64,000 nt of DNA from Rehmannia glutinosa (Eukaryota > Streptophyta > Magnoliopsida > Lamiales > Orobanchaceae): the NCBI GenBank assembly GCA_016081115.2, contig CM071930.1:36431335-36495334 (forward strand), written 5' to 3'. Made by a program: the position numbers and the translations under genes. Positions 29,763 to 42,277 of the stretch are shown here, one piece after another. Every line of letters begins with the position of its first letter. Position 1 is the stretch's first letter. A model generated the notes under the pieces. It saw only the letters and a program-made list of their open reading frames with translations. It did no database searches and had not been told where the DNA came from.

Positions 29763-32700
29763 TGGACAACAACACTTCATCTCCTTCATTGTCTCCTTCT
29801 TTCATCTTGTTCAAGATCTTCGCTCTTCTTCTCTTTTTCTCATCGTCATTTGCTTTTTTTTCTTCTTTTCATATGCCTTCCTGGCGCCTTCATCTCTTCT
29901 TAATCTCTCTTGTCTTTCCTCCCATAGCCGAGTTTGTCTCTTGTTTTTTCTTCTATTCTTTTCTCATACTCAAGATTACTTTTAGCCACTTGCAAATTTG
30001 CTACTTGGTCAAGACCGGTAGGAGTAGATCCCTCTTTTCTTGCCGGATCTACGTATTCAATGTTTTTGGCGGAGGCCCAGTCGAAACCTCTTCCTCCACC
30101 ATCGCTTCTTCCTCTACCTCCGGGCGTGTATTGTCTTGGGGTCTTCTTCTTTCCAAATTGAGTGAGTGACCAGCAGAGTGATCGCCGATAGTCTCTGCTT
30201 TGCTGTCGTCGCCTTCTTCACATAACGTGAGACCCTTTTCCCGAGTACAAGTCCCAAGCTTCGAGCCGTAGACATATTTGCAAAGTATACTTGGATGCGA
30301 GCATTTTAAATTCATCAATCGATCGTGGCTCTGTCCCGACATCCGAGATGGCATAAGTGTCTCTCTCTTTGGAATGCCTCCATGTTGTTTCAAGATGTTC
30401 ATAACTCGGGCATCCATTCTTCCTTCCACTTCCTCCATCCCCGCTTCAATTGTCTTTCTCTTTTCGACCATAGATATAGCAGAGTGTTGGAGTGGCGAAA
30501 TCAGTCACTGGGAGTTTGTGATACGATAATATCACAGGATAATACCTTGTTGGGGGTTTGTGCGATCATCAAGGTCACATCTTTCGATCCTTCCCCCTCA
30601 ACAGACTTTCCTTTCTTTTGTTTCAACACTTCCTCAATTTGTCTTTCCCTTCACTGCAGTGATCCTCTTTTTCGACTTCGGATCTCTTCGTGCTTTAAGG
30701 TATTCCTCTTCCCCCTTTTTGGCATCATCAAAGGAGAGAGGAACACTGAAACATCTTGGCAAGGTGAAATCGAGCCTGGCGATAGTAGAGTTCGTCTCGA
30801 GTCTCTTTGTGGAGTATGCGACACGAAATTGAGCGAGTAGCGTTGGACTCTATTTGAAATAAGCTTCATTTCGGCCATGAGAAGGTGAATTTTTCTGTCC
30901 ATATTTTCTTCAGGCTTGGAGATCACTCTTATTTTGCTCACGCATCGCCTTTATCTCGGCAGTGTGAGCTTCATGCATGTGCTCAATGTGTTCTCTCAAT
31001 TTCGTTTTTGCATCAAGCATTCTCGGCTCTCTCCATACAAGCGACTTGTTGAACAATGTCCGAAGTATCTAACTTGTTCCACACACATTGTTTCTTCTTT
31101 GTTGCCACCATTCCCTTATCCTTTTGTTATGCCTCTCAAGTCGTGAGTAGGAGTTGGCATCTCTGTTGTCCGGTCGCATGTCCATAGAGGCCTGGTGCCT
31201 CTCCATCCGTTCAATTTCAAAGAAATCATGCTTTGAACACTTCCCGAACTTCATTTGTTTCTTCCATTGGATCGATGGACACGCAACGTCAAAATCATAG
31301 TCACCGAACGATGGTACTGACGAAATGACGGGAGCTGGTATGTGGAAGCGTGCGAGCTCGTTCTCGTCTTCATGGAGGTCGTACCTCAAGGAGAAAGGAA
31401 ATGATTCTACAAAGGAATCATCACGGCCAACCGGGATTTGTTCAATGATGAGAGGTGCACGTGAAGTTCCTTTTGGAGTCGAACTGCTGCAGCTTGAGGA
31501 GCTGTGCGGTGGACTGTTTTTTTGGGGTCTTTAGTGAAGTGGACCCGACTTGCCGAGCTCTGTTGTCTCAAGCACCGTTGGTCTCGGTGGTTTCTCCAAT
31601 TGAGTGGGTGGTCCTCGGCCTTATCGAGCGTCATCGGATGATGATGAGATTTCCATTGGTGGCTCATCATCAAAATTGAAAGTTTGACGAGTAGTCTTGA
31701 GATCGACTTGCTCGTGGCCGGGAACATCCTCGTGAGTCTTTTGGATCTTTCACGGGGGATGACTCATCTTCTTCGCCGCCTTCCGATCCCGAAAGGTTAC
31801 ATTAGGATTATCTGGGAGTCATGAAGTGCGCTTAGTGCGCTTATCTCCTTTTCGGATGGATCAATGATAGCAGGAGGGATGTTCTCTACTTGCCTTCTTT
31901 ACCCCGGAAGTCTCAACCTCCCGTGGGCCTTCATTACCTCCTGCAGTCTCGACTCGCTGCGAGGCTGGACCTCCCTTTCGGCGTGTCGCCTATCTTAGGG
32001 TCTTCGTGGTGGCATCCATTGGAGTCTCAACCCCATGGATTGCACTTTCATCGCCCAGTGTTAACTCCCCAGCTGTTCCTTCCTCGTGCCTCGATTGCAT
32101 CAACGAGTGTCATTAGCCTTCGAGCGATTGGCACCTCGGCTAAGACAGTTTCAACTATCTCGAGCTTCGTTGATGGCAACTTCTTCATTCGTTTTTGCGT
32201 TTGTACTTTCGCCACTTCGCCTCCTAGATTCGTTGTGGAGTCATCTGCGCAGCATTCTCCGACCTTGCTGCGGTGGAGAGAGTTTCCCCTCGGTGGCTCA
32301 CCGGTGAGTGACTTGGAATGGGGTCACTCGTCTCCAAACTCATTTGTATTTCTCTACGAGTGTTCGGTAGTTGGGGCGGTGTGGTAAGATACCTTCGTTA
32401 GGGGTTGGCTCAATGGGGTCCCCACTAACCCGGTTTCATCGCCATTTCCCTTAATTCCTTCTTCCGAGTGAGTGGGGAAGTGGTGGCAAAGAACAACGGT
32501 GGCGATTTCTTTGAACCACTCCCATTGGATCAATTTCAGCCTATGTTCGGAGGACTCTCCTGGTCCCTCCATCATGCTATTCTCATGAAGAATTCGGATT
32601 CATGCATTGCTTCTTTGCATTTGCAACTCTTCGGGCGGCGGCGCAGGTCAGATCCTCATCACTTTACGATAGAATATCGAAGTGAGAATGTGTATGTTCG

Positions 32701-34290
32701 TGGTTCGATTAGAGGGCGAGATCTTTGGCCTTCTCTCTTGCCTCGCCTTCTTCTCGCGATCGCTCCTTCTCCTTATCCTTGAAGATCTGCAGGATATCCA
32801 TGCGATTGTCTTCATCGATCTTTGGGATCACGAGAGGTCGATCGAGGAAGTTCAACAGATTCCTCTTCTTTTTCTATAAACTCGGGCCGTTGGAACTGTT
32901 TCTGGATCGACTCAATTTCCATTTCCTCCACTCTCGCATGACGATTTTGGATATCCGGGTAAAGTGGGGATAGGATCATCACATCACTATCAGTTTATCG
33001 GCTTCTTCTTGTCTCTCGGTGCGCGGACTACACGGTTTGTGTCTTGATTTGCCTCATTGATCGCCTTGGCAGACTTAGCTATTTCATCAATTACATCTGG
33101 GGGACTCTCTTGCTTAGCCGTATTTTAAGTATTTGTTCGGTGAGTGGTGACTCGGTAGGTTTCTCAAGCTCGGACGCTTGATGATTCTTTGTCATCTCTT
33201 AGTTCGTACGCAGAGGACTTTGGTTCGAGAGAGAGTTTCTTCAGTCTTGGCGGGGCGGGCGTCGGTGTGGTTTTTCGAGGAGCGGCCGTCTTGGCTTATC
33301 GGATCTCCTCTTTTGACGATCCGAGAAGGTAGTTGAGAGTCCTTCTCGGCCGCTAGCTTCTTTGGGGGGAGACACGGCTGCGGGGCGGTGACTGACTGCT
33401 GCGGGGGGAGAGAGTTTGACTTTCTTTCTGCAGAGAGCAGTGATCTTCTTACTTTTTGCATGGGCAACTTTCTTCTTTGGTGGAGAGGAAACAATCTGTA
33501 TCTTCAGGGTGGTGATTCCCCCTCACTCGTGTCGCTCTCTTGGCGTAGGCTCTCTTCTCGTGCACGGAGAGGTTTGATCTCGAACATCCTCTTGTTTACA
33601 TGGAACGCCTTTCCATGTGCAGAGGGACTCCTTTCACCTCCATCACCGGCCAATCACCAGGCCATATCCCAGGGATCCTCCAAATGTGCCATCTTCCTTG
33701 AAGGATTTGTTCCTACATTACGGCATAGTCTGCTGTAGACAAACTCATTGATTTATTTTCCTTTCTTCAATGATCGCGGCCATTACGATCAACTTTGCTT
33801 TTGTGAGTTGGTCAAAGCCGCCAAATTTGATGTCAATACATTTGGCAACTATGTCCAACAACTTGTGATAATCCTCCTTCAAGACCTCTTGTTTTTTGTG
33901 TAAACTATTTTATTAGCATAGTCGGGCTTGGCTATTTCCTTCCAAGCGGCTGCCATGTTTACATCGGCCGTTGATTTCGATGCTCCTTCCGTCGGTAGTG
34001 AGCAATGTTGACCAAATCCTGGCGAGAGATGGTGAGCTTCTTTCCGTGAGCAGATGACTTTATCCCTTCATCGTGAATCTCGGCGTTCACGTAGAAGCGT
34101 GCGACCTCCTCCACATAGGTCATCGTATATTCCAGTAATAAACGAAAGCGATTTCCCCAGGCGTTTCCAATTTCTCAAGAATTTTCATCACTAGGGTGTC
34201 GTCGGACCTGTTTCACCATCCGTCGAAATCCACGAGAGACCCGGTGTGGATTTGCTTTCCTAACTTGACAAAATCATAGGTTGATGCCAT
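29763..34290 (-). pseudogene. SB third ORF, frameshifted throughout
   Basis: The start ATG at 34290 reads ASTYDFVKLGKQI and corresponds to the S4, S5 and S7 starts. Fragments homologous to the S4/S5 protein can be followed to about 29763: the hinge rich in Lys/Pro near 33200-33500, the acidic region near 31900-32400 that S5 has and S4 lacks, a 106-codon frame (31389-31069) with FDVACPSIQWKK, and the RGRG/E-R-rich tail near 30050. No long frame survives. Most breaks are short indels where the S5 copy has CAG or CTG. Function unknown, as for the S4 copy. Confidence 0.7.
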
Positions 34291-34820
34291 CCTTCAGGAT
34301 TTTACCGAAGAAAACTTAGAGATTGATTAGAAGATAGGTAGGGTTTTGAGAAAATTTTTGCCTTTGCTTCTGAGAGAGAGAAATGAACAGTTTTGGTAGT
34401 GTGTGAGAGAAACGGACGAAAATGGTTTAAGTATGGTTTATGAAAGGGCGTGCGGGTGGTTTTTGAAATGGGATCGAAATCAACGGCTTAGATTTGCACG
34501 CCGATTGAGCATTTAATGTCTCGTATTTAATGCGGCACAGATTTATATCCAATCATAAGCTTAGTGTGCGGCTTTTGCTGTACACGTCATAATTATCTTG
34601 ACGCGTCATTCTTAAAAACATTCCCGCTTAGTAAAAACGACCGCATTTTTGTCACTTTGCTCATAAATGATTGACTTTTGCCCTCATTTGGTTTAGCTCT
34701 TCTTTTCACATTCCTCTTTGTGACTCAAAATTGTCGGTGACTTGGTATAACTTGTCTTTCCGTCTGGTGATTTACTTAGGCGATTTGTGAGTTGACTCTT
34801 TTTCCCTTTTTGTGTTCCAT
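34291..34820 (-). other. SB spacer between pol and third ORF
   Basis: This is equivalent to the promoter-like spacer of S4 and S5. A minus-strand CATAAACC lies about 140-150 bp from the third ORF start. The CT-rich leader is less clear than in S5. Confidence 0.45.
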
Positions 34821-36540
34821 TTCTTTTCTTTGATTCCGAGTGTCACCAACTCAATTAACCCTCACTCATGCTTCGAGTTATTCAAATCTTGACTCACATA
34901 ATGGTTTTGTGAAGATGTCGCCCAATTGTTTATCGGTTGAGATATATTCCAAGATGATGTCCTTCTTTTCAACATGATCTCTTATGAAGTGATATCGACA
35001 TCGATATGCTTTGTTCTTGAGTGCAACACAAGATTTTGAGTAATGGCAATTGCACTTGTGTTATCACACATGATTGGAATTTCTTTTCCTCAACTTCATA
35101 GTCTCTGTTCTTTGTCTCATCCATAGGACTTGGGCACTGTGTTTGCCATGACAGCCTATGTATTCTCGGTCAATTTTGTAGAGGTGGCTATTGAATTTTG
35201 CTTCTTGCTAAACCAGAAATCACTGTTTCCTAGCATTTGACATGTGCCCGAGGTGCTTTTCTGTCCGCCCACTCGCATCCAAAGATAGTCGAGTCCGAAT
35301 AGCCAATTAGTTTGAATCCACCTTCCTTTGGATACCATAAGCCAACTTCTTGGCTTCCTTTCAAGTATCTCGGGATTCTTTTATTTCTTTGTCATATGAC
35401 TCTCTTTTGGAGCAGATTGAAATCTTGCACATACACCTACAAAGCAAAGGTGATGTCCGGCCCGCTTGTTGTGGGATAGAGCAATGATCCAATAAGTGCT
35501 CAGATCTTGTTTGATCTCTGAGGCTTGCCATCCGCATCCATGTCCATTTTGGTGATGTATTCATTGGTATTTTTACGTAAGACTTCTCCTCCATACCAAA
35601 TTTCTTCATTAAATCTCGGTGTATTTTGTTTGACTTATGAAGGTTCCATCCTTGATTGTTTCACTTGGAGTCCAAGGAAGAATGTCGACTCTCCCATCAT
35701 GCTCATTTCAAATTTACTTTGCATGAGGTTTGAAAATTTTTCACATGACTCTTTGTTTGTGGATCCAAAAATGATGTCATCCACATATATTTGAACAAGC
35801 AAGTATACTCTTTTTGTCTTGGATTCGAAAAGTGTTCTATCTACTTTTCCTTTTGTGAATCCATTCTCGATTAGGAATTGTGACAAAGTATCATACCATG
35901 CTCGGGTGCCTGTTTCAATCCATACAAAGCTTTTCGAGTTTGTATACCTTATCTCCAAGAGTCTTTCGCTCAAATCCTCGGAGGTTGTTCAACATACACT
36001 TCTTCTTCCAATAAACCATTTAGGAATGCACTTTTTACATCCATCTCGATATACAATAAAATTCTTGTGAGCAGCATAGGCAAGAAACATCCTTATAGCT
36101 TCCAATGTTGCTACAGGAGCAAATGTTTCATCAAAATCTATTCCTTCTTCTTGGCAATATCCTTTGGCTACTAGTCTTGCTTTGTTTCTTACCACGTAAC
36201 CTTCCTCGTTCATCTTGTTTCGAACACCCATTTAGTACCAATAACATTTTGATGTGTGGGTCTTTGAACTAATTCCCATACTTTATTTCTTTCAAACCGA
36301 TTGACTCTTCTTGCATAGCTTGAATCCAATGTGTGTCATCCAATGCTTGTAACACATCTTTGGGCTCTATTTGCGAGATGAAGCATGTGAATATAACTTC
36401 TTGTTGAGTTGGATCTCGTTTTTTGACACCTTCTCTTATATCTCCAATGACAAGTTTCGTGGATGGTCTTTCACCCATCTTACATCGAGTTGAAGTAAGT
36501 TAGTGGGTTCGATTGTCAGCATTTGTGTTGCTTTGATCGG
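34821..36540 (-). pseudogene. SB pol: reverse transcriptase and RNase H only
   Basis: From 36231 the minus strand reads NKMNEEGYVVRNKARLVAKG and FDETFAPVATLEAIRMF, then after frameshifts VQIYVDDIIFGSTNKES (YVDD) near 35780, KFGMEEKSYVKIPMNTS and the RNase H SKKQNSIATSTK region near 35190. Upstream of about 36540 the sequence passes straight into gag C-terminal residues. Protease and all of integrase (about 2.5 kb in S4) are therefore missing. Any mobility would have needed proteins from another copy. Confidence 0.88.
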
Positions 36541-37807
36541 CTCTCTCGCACTCACTTAGCTCATCTTCTTGGTCGAGTTGATCTTGTTCCTTGGCCATCA
36601 AACAGATCAAGGCTTCTTTTTGAGTCACTTGAGTAGTCGGCTTCTTCGCTGCTCTCAATCATTTGTCTCTCTTGACTTGGTCGCTTTGTGATCTCTGCGA
36701 CCAACATTGCCTTTTTCTTTTCTTGTCTTCTTTCTCTCAAGACTTTTCTTTCTTCTTCATTTCTCGTATTTGTTGACTACAGGATATGGGCAATCAATGG
36801 CGTAGTGACCTGGTTGTCTAGATTCAAAGATAGATATTCAACCTTTTGATCGACTCTTTCCATTCTTGGATTGTCGGCTCTTTGATATTTGACTTTTTAA
36901 TGATCTGTTCTCTTGGTTGGCCTATCTTCCCTTGACTTGGTGGGAGCCGAGTGTCTTCCGGAAGATTCGCCCTTGCCTCTCTTGTAGTTCTTATTGAAGA
37001 ACTTGTTGAACCTTTTAACCATCGGGGCTATTTCTTACGGATCAACGGCTTCTTTGACCTCAACTCTCTTCCCATCTTTAACAATTAGAGCAATTTGTTT
37101 TGGAGTACATTTGTCTCTTCCTGGTCTTTTCTTCTCACTCAAAATCGTAGGCTTTGAGGTATGAGAATAGTTCATGGTTGGATGTCCTTGATAGGTCCAT
37201 GGAATGTCTTAGTGCCATGACCTTCATTTCCCATTCATCCGGAAGACATTTTAGGATCTTCATACACATTTTCTTACGTGTATATTCCTTTCCAAGTGCG
37301 AGATAGCTCGTTGGTGATTTACGTGAACCGAGCATCCGGTTGATCCAGGTTTTCTCCGAAATCATTTTGAAGTTCTCGATTTCTGTACGGCCCTGATAAT
37401 TTGTTTTCTTTGATTTGCTCACGAGCCTTCACAAATCAATGTTAGCTTGTCCTGATTTCTTTAGCCGTTTTGCATGATTTGACTTTATTGAACATGACTT
37501 TGTCCAATGTTTTGTAAAGGATGTCATTGGCTACATTGTCAGGTTATATCTTTTTTTTGTCATCATTTGTCCATTCGGTTCTTGGTTTTTCAACCATAGC
37601 ATTTGGTCTAGGGTAAACATCATCTTCACCTTCACCAAATTGCGGCTCTTCTTCTTGTGTGTTCACCTTTAAAATTTGCGGTGGCCCATCCTCTATCACT
37701 ATCCACATCTCATCATGTAATCTTTGATAGATGAGCCTGCATACGAATTTTCAATCATCAAATTCTTTAATTGTGAACATAGGGATGCGTGTCAAATTTG
37801 CTTCCAT
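36541..37807 (-). pseudogene. SB gag remnant
   Basis: ATG at 37807 is in the conserved context of the family. Recognisable pieces include VIEDGPPQILKVN near 37690, DILYKTLDKVMFNKVKSC near 37500, KMCMKILKCLPDEWEMKVMALRHSMDL (37290-37185), LFSYLKAYDFE and the zinc-knuckle region near 36800. The acidic DSSEADYSSDS-like tract lies near 36640. Frames shift every 100-200 bases. Confidence 0.85.
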
Positions 37808-37920
37808 GATAATAAATTTTAATGATAAAGTTAATTTTGAAAGTTTAAGTACTAAAGCAGACTTTGAAAAGTTTGGAGATCTAGTTCAGTAACCAGTGCG
37901 GAAGGCTCAATAAACCAATC

Positions 37921-37932
37921 GCTCTGATACCA
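37921..37932 (-). promoter_or_regulatory. Primer binding site of SB
   Basis: The minus strand reads TGGTATCAGAGC, two bases after the 5' LTR end. Confidence 0.92.
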
Positions 37933-37934
37933 CT

Positions 37935-39490
37935 TGTAGGTCCCAAGGGGTGTAAGTGTAAGGTTTATAAAGGGGGGTTGAATAAACCTTACCAAATTTT
38001 TGATTTAGTCCTTTTAAAAATTCAGAGTTGATACTACACAACTGTGTCCTTGGTGGATAGCCAATTTAGTTAATTAGTAGAGTTAGTCTCTCAACAGACT
38101 CAACTGAATTTATTCTTTGGAGTAACTCAAATTTAAGTCTAAATTAACTCAAGCGTGGTTTGTTTTTTGGAAGGAAGACTTAACACCCTTAAGTTTGGTT
38201 AAGTAGAGATTTAGAGCTTGATTTAGTACTTAGAGTTTATCTAATGGATAGTAAATCTGTCAGCAGAAATAAACAAATATGATGCAAGAATTAAAGTGCT
38301 GAAATGTAAAAGACACAATAAGATTTTTATAGAGGTTCGAAGATGGGGTAATTCTTCTACTCCTCTCTTCTCCAACTCTGGAGGAATCCACTAGGTATTG
38401 ATCAAGATACAAAGTGGTAGCATCCCGGATACAAGTCTTGATCACACGAGATGACTTGATCCTTTGGGACTCGAGACGCCTTGATCACTCGGTGGCTTCT
38501 CGCGACGACTCGGCTTCTTCATAGGCGTTTTGCGCTTACTACTGACTCACTTGCTCAAGCTCTTTGGATTTGATCACGAAGCCCTCCAAAAGCTCAAGAC
38601 TTGGTTTGACCTTGAACCTTCCTACAATCCTTCGAGGAATGTAGACCCCTTGATTTTTCAAGTAATTTCCTCTTCAACCGATTGAAGTTATCTTTCCTTC
38701 ACGGTGAGTGTTGGATTGATGTTCTTCGTAGTGTAGGCTTGAGGATTGAGCGTTTAATAACTTGAGAATATTTCGGGTTTCTGATTCTAATAATTGCTTG
38801 AATGTTTTTGGTTCTAGTCTTCTACTCTCCAGTCATTCCTCGGCCTTTTATAGTGATCTTTCAAAAAATCGCGTTGAAGAGATAGACTTATTTTTGAAAG
38901 TCACTTGCGATCGTTAAGCTTGTCTTGTTGCGATCCTTGGAATTGCCATTTCCTCGTATGAATTGTTTTTCACCTTTTCGAGTTCGACACGGTGTAGTGC
39001 TTCCCGTTGGTTTATTCCTTTTGCACGCAGGGATCGAGCACTTCGAGAAAGGTAGTATGGAGATATTACTTGTTTAGGTAATTCTCTTGATTTACGTGCA
39101 ACGGATCTTTTTGATTATCTCGACTGACCGCATTTCCTTGCTTTCCCAGGTGACTTAGAGTCGACTTCCAATCATGGATGACTCTTTCCGTCACTTCAAC
39201 TTGAGACTTGGCTTTTCTTGAGTTGACTTGACCGATACTACTCATTGCATCTCATTTGCTCCTTGATAGAGTTCCGTCTATTCTTCTTTGCCATACTTAG
39301 TTGTCTCGCAATGTGAGTCTTCCTTCTAGTCTCCGGTTGTCTTCTTGCATTTTTGGGCATAGCGACTTAACTCACTTGACCCATTTATTTATTTATTACA
39401 ATGCGTTTACAACAAAAATGGGGTGCCAACTTCCTATTCTAAGTTTTACATGGCATTCATCAAAATCTAAACAATAAATTTACCAATGGG
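37935..39490 (-). repeat. SB 5' LTR (about 1,555 bp)
   Basis: It starts at TGTAGGTCCCAAGGGG and is collinear with 27941-29508. Its outer end reads AAATTTACCAATGGG instead of the expected TTTCCCAACA, so the last bases are changed. The edge could be 39486 rather than 39490. Confidence 0.88.
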
Positions 39491-40850
39491 ATGGGTTATG
39501 AGAAAATACATGCTTGTCCCAATGATTGTATCTGTATCGGAAGGAGTATAATGATTTTACAGTTTGCCCTACTTGTGGGATCTCAAGATATAAACCGAAC
39601 AAGGATGATAAGATAATTGAAGGAATCCAGGATTTAAGCTTCTATGATACTTTCCACCTATTCCTAGAAAGCAAAGAATGTTTAGGAGCAAGGATATATC
39701 AAAGAAGTTAAATTGGCATAAAGATAAAAGATTGATGATGGCTATTTGCGACATCCGGTGATGCACCATGTTGGAGACTAGTGGACCATAAATGGCCAGA
39801 TTTTGCTCGTGATCCAAGAAATCTTAGACTTTCCATATCAGCTGACGGGATCAATCCTCATAGTTTGATGACTTCTACATATAGTTGTTGGCCAGTTGTA
39901 ATGGTCACACACAATCTTCCTCCATGGTTGTGCATGAAAAGAAAATACATGATGCTCAACTTGTTGATTTCTGGTCCTAAACAGCCGGGGAATGACATTG
40001 ATGTTTACTTAGCACCATTGATTGATGATTTGAAGCGCTTATGGGAAGTGGGTGTTGATGTTTATGATGCATATCGACAAGAGACATTCTTTTTTAGAGC
40101 TGTCCTACTGTGGACGATTAATGATTTTCCAGCATATGGAAACTTGTCAGGATGCAGTGTTAAAGGATATCATGCATGTCCTGTTTGTGCTGAGAATACA
40201 CCTGCAATATGGCTGAAGAAAAGTAGAAAAATGGCATTCTTAGGCCACAGAAGATTCCTTGATCGATATCATCGGAAGGCATTTGATGGTAAGCAGGAGT
40301 TTGGAACCGCCCCAAAGCCATTGAACGACCATGAAGTTCTAACCAATGTTGAAGGGATTAAACATCATCGGGGCAAAATGGGTGTCAAGGTTCAATCAAA
40401 GAAAACCCCTAAATCATGTTTTAAAAAGAAATCAATCTTTTTTGAACTTGAGTATTGGGAGCATCTGCATATTCGGCATGTTCATGATGTAATGCACATA
40501 GAGAAAAATGTGTGTGAAAGTCTCATTGGCACGTTACTTGCCATCCCAGGAAAAACAAAGGATGGACCTTCATCGAGACAAGACCTCGTAGAGATGAAAA
40601 TTAGACACGAGTTGGCACCACAAGTTGGGGAAAAAAACATTTTTACCACCAACATGTTTTACGTTAAGCAAGGATGAGAAAAGAAAACTTTGTAGCTCAT
40701 TTTTGGGAATGAAGGTACTTGTAGGTCATTCCTCTAATATCAGAAACCTTGTCGCAATGAAGGATTTGAAACTTACCAGCCTTAAGTCACATGACTGCCA
40801 CACATTAATGCAACAGCTGCTTCCCATAGCTATTCGTGGCGTCTTACCGT
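39491..40850 (+). pseudogene. CACTA TNP2 transposase, catalytic part
   Basis: After the SB insertion the reading resumes YEKIHACPNDC, then TVCPTCGISRYK (zinc-ribbon-like cysteines). Past several stops near 39710-39760, a 298-codon frame starts at 39781. It contains LRLSISADGINPH, NDFPAYGNLSGCSVKGYHACPVC and HVHDVMHIEKNVCES, the conserved blocks of the En/Spm TNP2 transposase (RNase H-like DDE fold, first Asp in ADG). A frameshift near 40670 moves the reading to another frame, which reaches LLPIAIRGVLP at about 40850, the start of DUF4218. There the strand of the coding sequence flips. Confidence 0.92.
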
Positions 40851-41515
40851 TTGATTATGCTTTGCTAGCAACCACACCTCCAAATTGGCTTTACTAGGAT
40901 ATGTCTTCTTCAAGATTTCCATATGCTCCCTAGTGAAAGTGTGAAACCATTCAGGAGAAATTAGCGAAATGAATATATTTTTTTTACAAATAAAAATTAC
41001 TAGGTTAGAGATAATACATGATATAAGGATTAATCTCAACATCATTGGACAACACGTAGCGATGTGCTTTTTCCAAGTCCTCAACACAACAAGAATGCGA
41101 CCGAGCAATTGATAAGGGCTCGGCTAGTTTTACTTTCTTATGTCTCGATGGGATCCCAATTGTACGCACATTGGACAAGTATTCTGAACAAAATTCCACT
41201 ACTTCTTAAACAATATAACATTCACCATACACCGTTCTGGTCGATTGCAGTTCCGCACATAACCTTTCAAGATTTTCATGAATATTTCAAATGGCTACAT
41301 CCATCGACTCCAAATCGGTCCACACAGTTTTATCTCCCGTACAAGATGAACGATTAAGTGAATCATTATATCAAAAAATGAAGGTGAAAAATACTTTTCA
41401 AGTAAGCACAATGTCGTGACATCCTTTTGAATGTCATCCAAGCTATTCACCTCTATTTCTTTGCTACATATCGCATTGAAGAAGAAACACAACTTGGTGA
41501 TAGCATATCTAACAT
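40851..41515 (-). pseudogene. Inverted DUF4218 segment of the CACTA gene
   Basis: Between plus-strand TNP2 and plus-strand DUF4216, the DUF4218 domain is readable only on the minus strand. It shows HVRYAITKLCFFFNAICSKEI (41515-41430), LEKYFSPSFFDIMIHLIVHLV and REIKLCGPIWSRWM down to 41295, then further exon pieces ending EVWLLAKHNQT at 40853. In known elements this block continues directly from LPIAIRGVLP on the same strand. I infer an internal inversion of about 665 bp. The protein could not be made. Confidence 0.85.
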
Positions 41516-41628
41516 GTTGGTTAAAAGAACGCTTAAGTCCCATAACTTTTACAAATTAAGCTAATATATATTGAAATCTTGCTCTTCCTAGAACATATTA
41601 ATATTATTATGCTCTGTTATCAATTATA
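41516..41628 (+). other. Intron-like segment before the DUF4216 exon
   Basis: This AT-rich stretch ends TCAATTATAG before GTTGCAAC, a good plant splice acceptor. The donor was probably lost in the neighbouring inversion. Confidence 0.5.
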
Positions 41629-42277
41629 GGTTGCAACTGTAGCTACATGTTCTTCTCATCAGATATCAGAAAAACTAAAGTGGTTGGCGCATGGTCTATG
41701 CAAGCAAGTCTTGAGGTATAATAGTTATTTGATTGATGGGGTCACATATTACACAAAAGAGCGTGATGATGTACGGGTTACTAAATACTCCAGTGTTAGC
41801 GTAGTTGCAAATGTAATGCTAGTCGCAAGTGCAAAAGATAAAAAGCCAATATTGGGTGACTTGTTTTATGGAGTTATAAAAGAAATATGGGAGATTAATT
41901 ACTATAGTTTACAATTTCCATTGTTTAAATGTGATTGGGTTGGGTATAGTAATGGTGTTAGGGAGGAGGATGGTTTTACTTTGTTAAACCTTAATAAAAT
42001 TGGATACAAATTAGATTCATTTATCCTGGGCAGTCAAGCAAAGCAAGTATTCTTTGTTGAAGACCCTCAAGACCCTACATGGTCTGTTGTGATTTCAGCT
42101 CCAAGTAGGGAGTACCATGATTATATTAATTCTAATAAGTTGGGAGATACTACAATCCACCCTCAGTGTTTCACCAAAGTAATACCATCAATGGATGTTC
42201 ATGAAACTGATGATAATGAACCACCATGTATTCGTGAAGATTGTGATGGGACTTGGTTTGATAATGCTTATTCTTAG
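41629..42277 (+). pseudogene. CACTA transposase C-terminal exon, DUF4216 domain
   Basis: Beginning after the splice acceptor at 41628, the frame reads KLKWLAHG, then VLRYNSYLIDGVTYYTKERDD, GDLFYGVIKEIWEINY, FPLFKCDWV and the acidic tail ending near NAYS. This order is the DUF4216 module that lies at the C terminus of plant CACTA TNP2 proteins. The last 197 codons (41684-42277) are intact with a TAG stop. Function of DUF4216 is not established. It is on the plus strand, in register with the TNP2 part and opposed to the inverted block. Confidence 0.9.

Larger units (their letters stand above)
27941..39490 (-). mobile_element. SB: SIRE-like copia element inserted in the CACTA transposase
   Basis: Two LTRs of about 1.56 kb (27941-29508 and 37935-39490) bound a gag, an RT/RNase H block and a third ORF on the minus strand. 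The CACTA reading is interrupted between WAMGMG and YEKIH. ATGGG occurs on both sides (27936-27940 and 39491-39495), a fitting 5-bp target duplication. The interior lacks protease and integrase (deletion at about 36540), so the element is non-autonomous. The whole block is unusually poor in CAG and CTG compared with its relatives in the window, and the frames are broken by many 1-3 base differences at such sites. Confidence 0.93.

Noticed and set aside
29712..33738. Many plus-strand open frames of 60-170 codons
   Set aside because: They are antisense to the third ORF of SB, which is homologous to S4 and S5 on the minus strand. Composition explains the open frames.
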